DNA of 64,000 nucleotides, from positions 62,001 to 126,000 of the forward strand of contig NZ_JADKYB010000013.1 in assembly GCF_016918855.1 (NCBI RefSeq). The letters run 5' to 3'. The position numbers and the translations under genes are program-made. Shown piece after piece: positions 63,157-64,000 of this stretch. How positions within the stretch are numbered: the first letter of the stretch is position 1; the number at the start of each line of letters is the position of its first letter. The stretch comes from Actinacidiphila acididurans (GTDB taxonomy: Bacteria > Actinomycetota > Actinomycetes > Streptomycetales > Streptomycetaceae). The notes beneath the pieces are model-generated. The model saw only the letters and a list, made by a program, of their open reading frames with translations. It did not search any database and was not told the origin of the DNA.

Positions 63157-63437
63157 GCACCGGGCCGAACCCGGGCCGAGGAGTCAACGCACCTGCCATC
63201 ACCGAGGCGGAATCCACCGCATCGGAAGCCGCCGAACCGGAGATCGACCGAGGTTCCGGACGCCGGTGGAAGCGGCCGGATCGGGTGCCCGGCGGGCACT
63301 CGGATTCGGATACGTGTACGTGCCCGGCTCGTGCCATGACCCGTCGTGACCAGCGAAACGGACAGTTCCGGACAGGACCGGCCGCCCTCGTACCCACGCG
63401 AACACGTAGGCGCCGCAACGCGTTAGCATGCGTCGCC

Positions 63438-64000
63438 ATGAGCACTGCCACAGGCCCCGGTTCCGGCCTCCCCGTTCGAATGCCGCGTCCGCGCCAGCCC
63501 GGGCGACACCGCCGTCCTGAGGCGCTGTCCGCGCCCGAGGGCGCGCCGGTGCTGGTTCTCGCCGTCCCCGGCACTCCGACCGCCGCCGCGCTGAGCCTGG
63601 CCGAGGAGGTCGTGAGCATCGCCCGGTCGGAGCTGTCCGGGCTCGATCCGCGGATCGCGTTCGTCGACGGCGACGACGAGGAGTTCCCCGCCCTGCGCTC
63701 GGTGCTGGACCAGGTGGCGGCCGACCGGCCCGGGGAGGACACCGCCGCGGTCGTGGTGCCGCTGCTGGCCGGCCCGGAGGGGGCGGTGCTGCGCCGGATC
63801 CGGCAGGCCATCGCCGACAGCAAGGCGCAGGTGGACCTCACCGAGGTGCTCGGCCCGCATCCGCTGCTCGCCGAGGCGCTGCACGTGCGGCTGTCCGAGG
63901 CGGGGCTGGCCCGGGCCGACCGGGCCCGGCTGTTCACCGTGGCGACCGCGGCCGACGGGATCATCCTGGCCACGGTGGGCGGCGAGGAGGCCGCGCAGGC
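63438..64000 (+). CDS. CbiX/SirB-type chelatase-like protein (partial)
   Basis: The ATG at 63438 opens a frame that runs to the window edge (187 codons visible). A basic, probably disordered N-terminus of about 35 residues precedes APVLVLAVPGTPTAAAL, then DRPGEDTAAVVVPLLAG and EVLGPHPLLAEALHVRLSEA, which has the GPHPLL pattern of sirohydrochlorin cobalto-/ferrochelatases. The expected first His of the chelatase site (usually HGSR) is absent, replaced by VPGTP, so enzyme activity is doubtful. The 281-bp gap before it holds nothing I can support. Confidence 0.65.
   Translation, partial: MSTATGPGSGLPVRMPRPRQPGRHRRPEALSAPEGAPVLVLAVPGTPTAAALSLAEEVVSIARSELSGLDPRIAFVDGDDEEFPALRSVLDQVAADRPGEDTAAVVVPLLAGPEGAVLRRIRQAIADSKAQVDLTEVLGPHPLLAEALHVRLSEAGLARADRARLFTVATAADGIILATVGGEEAAQ

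Overview
The window is very GC-rich, densely coded actinobacterial chromosome. The gene content fits Streptomyces or a close relative: SCO4225-type membrane protein, mycothiol-dependent isomerase family, DUF6421, DUF5134, DUF2510-scramblase, a GlgE/GlgM pair, and many GTG starts with ATGA/GTGA overlaps. I see no rRNA, tRNA or CRISPR.

Layout. 1-5.7 kb is ordinary: an MFS tail, a small membrane protein, a mycothiol-dependent isomerase homologue, a divergent MarR/DHA2-exporter pair and a LuxR-type two-component system. 6.0-31.3 kb looks like a specialised, sugar-centred gene cluster with no PKS or NRPS. It has four parts. (i) A plus-strand operon encodes a nucleotidyltransferase, an SDR and an AGE-epimerase/STAS fusion (6032-10408). 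(ii) A minus-strand operon encodes an MFS exporter, an NTF2-fold protein, two GMC flavoenzymes, two more NTF2-fold proteins and a VOC protein (17439 to 11239), followed by an alpha/beta hydrolase; a DsbA/FrnE protein and a DHA2 exporter lie upstream, with a divergent TetR. (iii) A plus-strand coupled operon encodes DJ-1, a TPP enzyme, DJ-1, GlgE and GlgM (20820-27258). (iv) The right flank holds a free-standing 48-residue peptide gene (27451-27597) with its own SD and terminator, an IS701-type transposase, decayed pieces of a second inverted copy of operon (i), and an XRE-TPR regulator (29917-31266).

The most interesting result is a shared element: two TTGAC repeats whose starts are exactly 23 bp apart. 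It lies upstream of the nucleotidyltransferase operon, the small peptide gene and the decayed second operon. With an XRE-TPR regulator at the cluster edge and a small peptide carrying a hydrophobic leader, a peptide-responsive (RRNPP-like) switch is a testable hypothesis, not a demonstrated function.

31.5-64 kb is mostly housekeeping: a GGR-type flavoprotein, M20 peptidase, P-loop/Nudix fusion, GNAT, ROK kinase with divergent LacI regulator, HpcH-type lyase, ETF alpha/beta, flavin reductase, thioredoxin, transglutaminase, a DUF6421/SDR/threonine aldolase operon, GDPD, an amino-acid ABC transporter, M56 peptidase, HAD, TetR, ArsR with Old Yellow Enzyme, a BNR-repeat protein, uracil-DNA glycosylase, a scramblase-like protein with BadF-type kinase, and a CbiX-like gene cut by the window end. 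A 140-bp tandem repeat occupies 36.4-36.7 kb.
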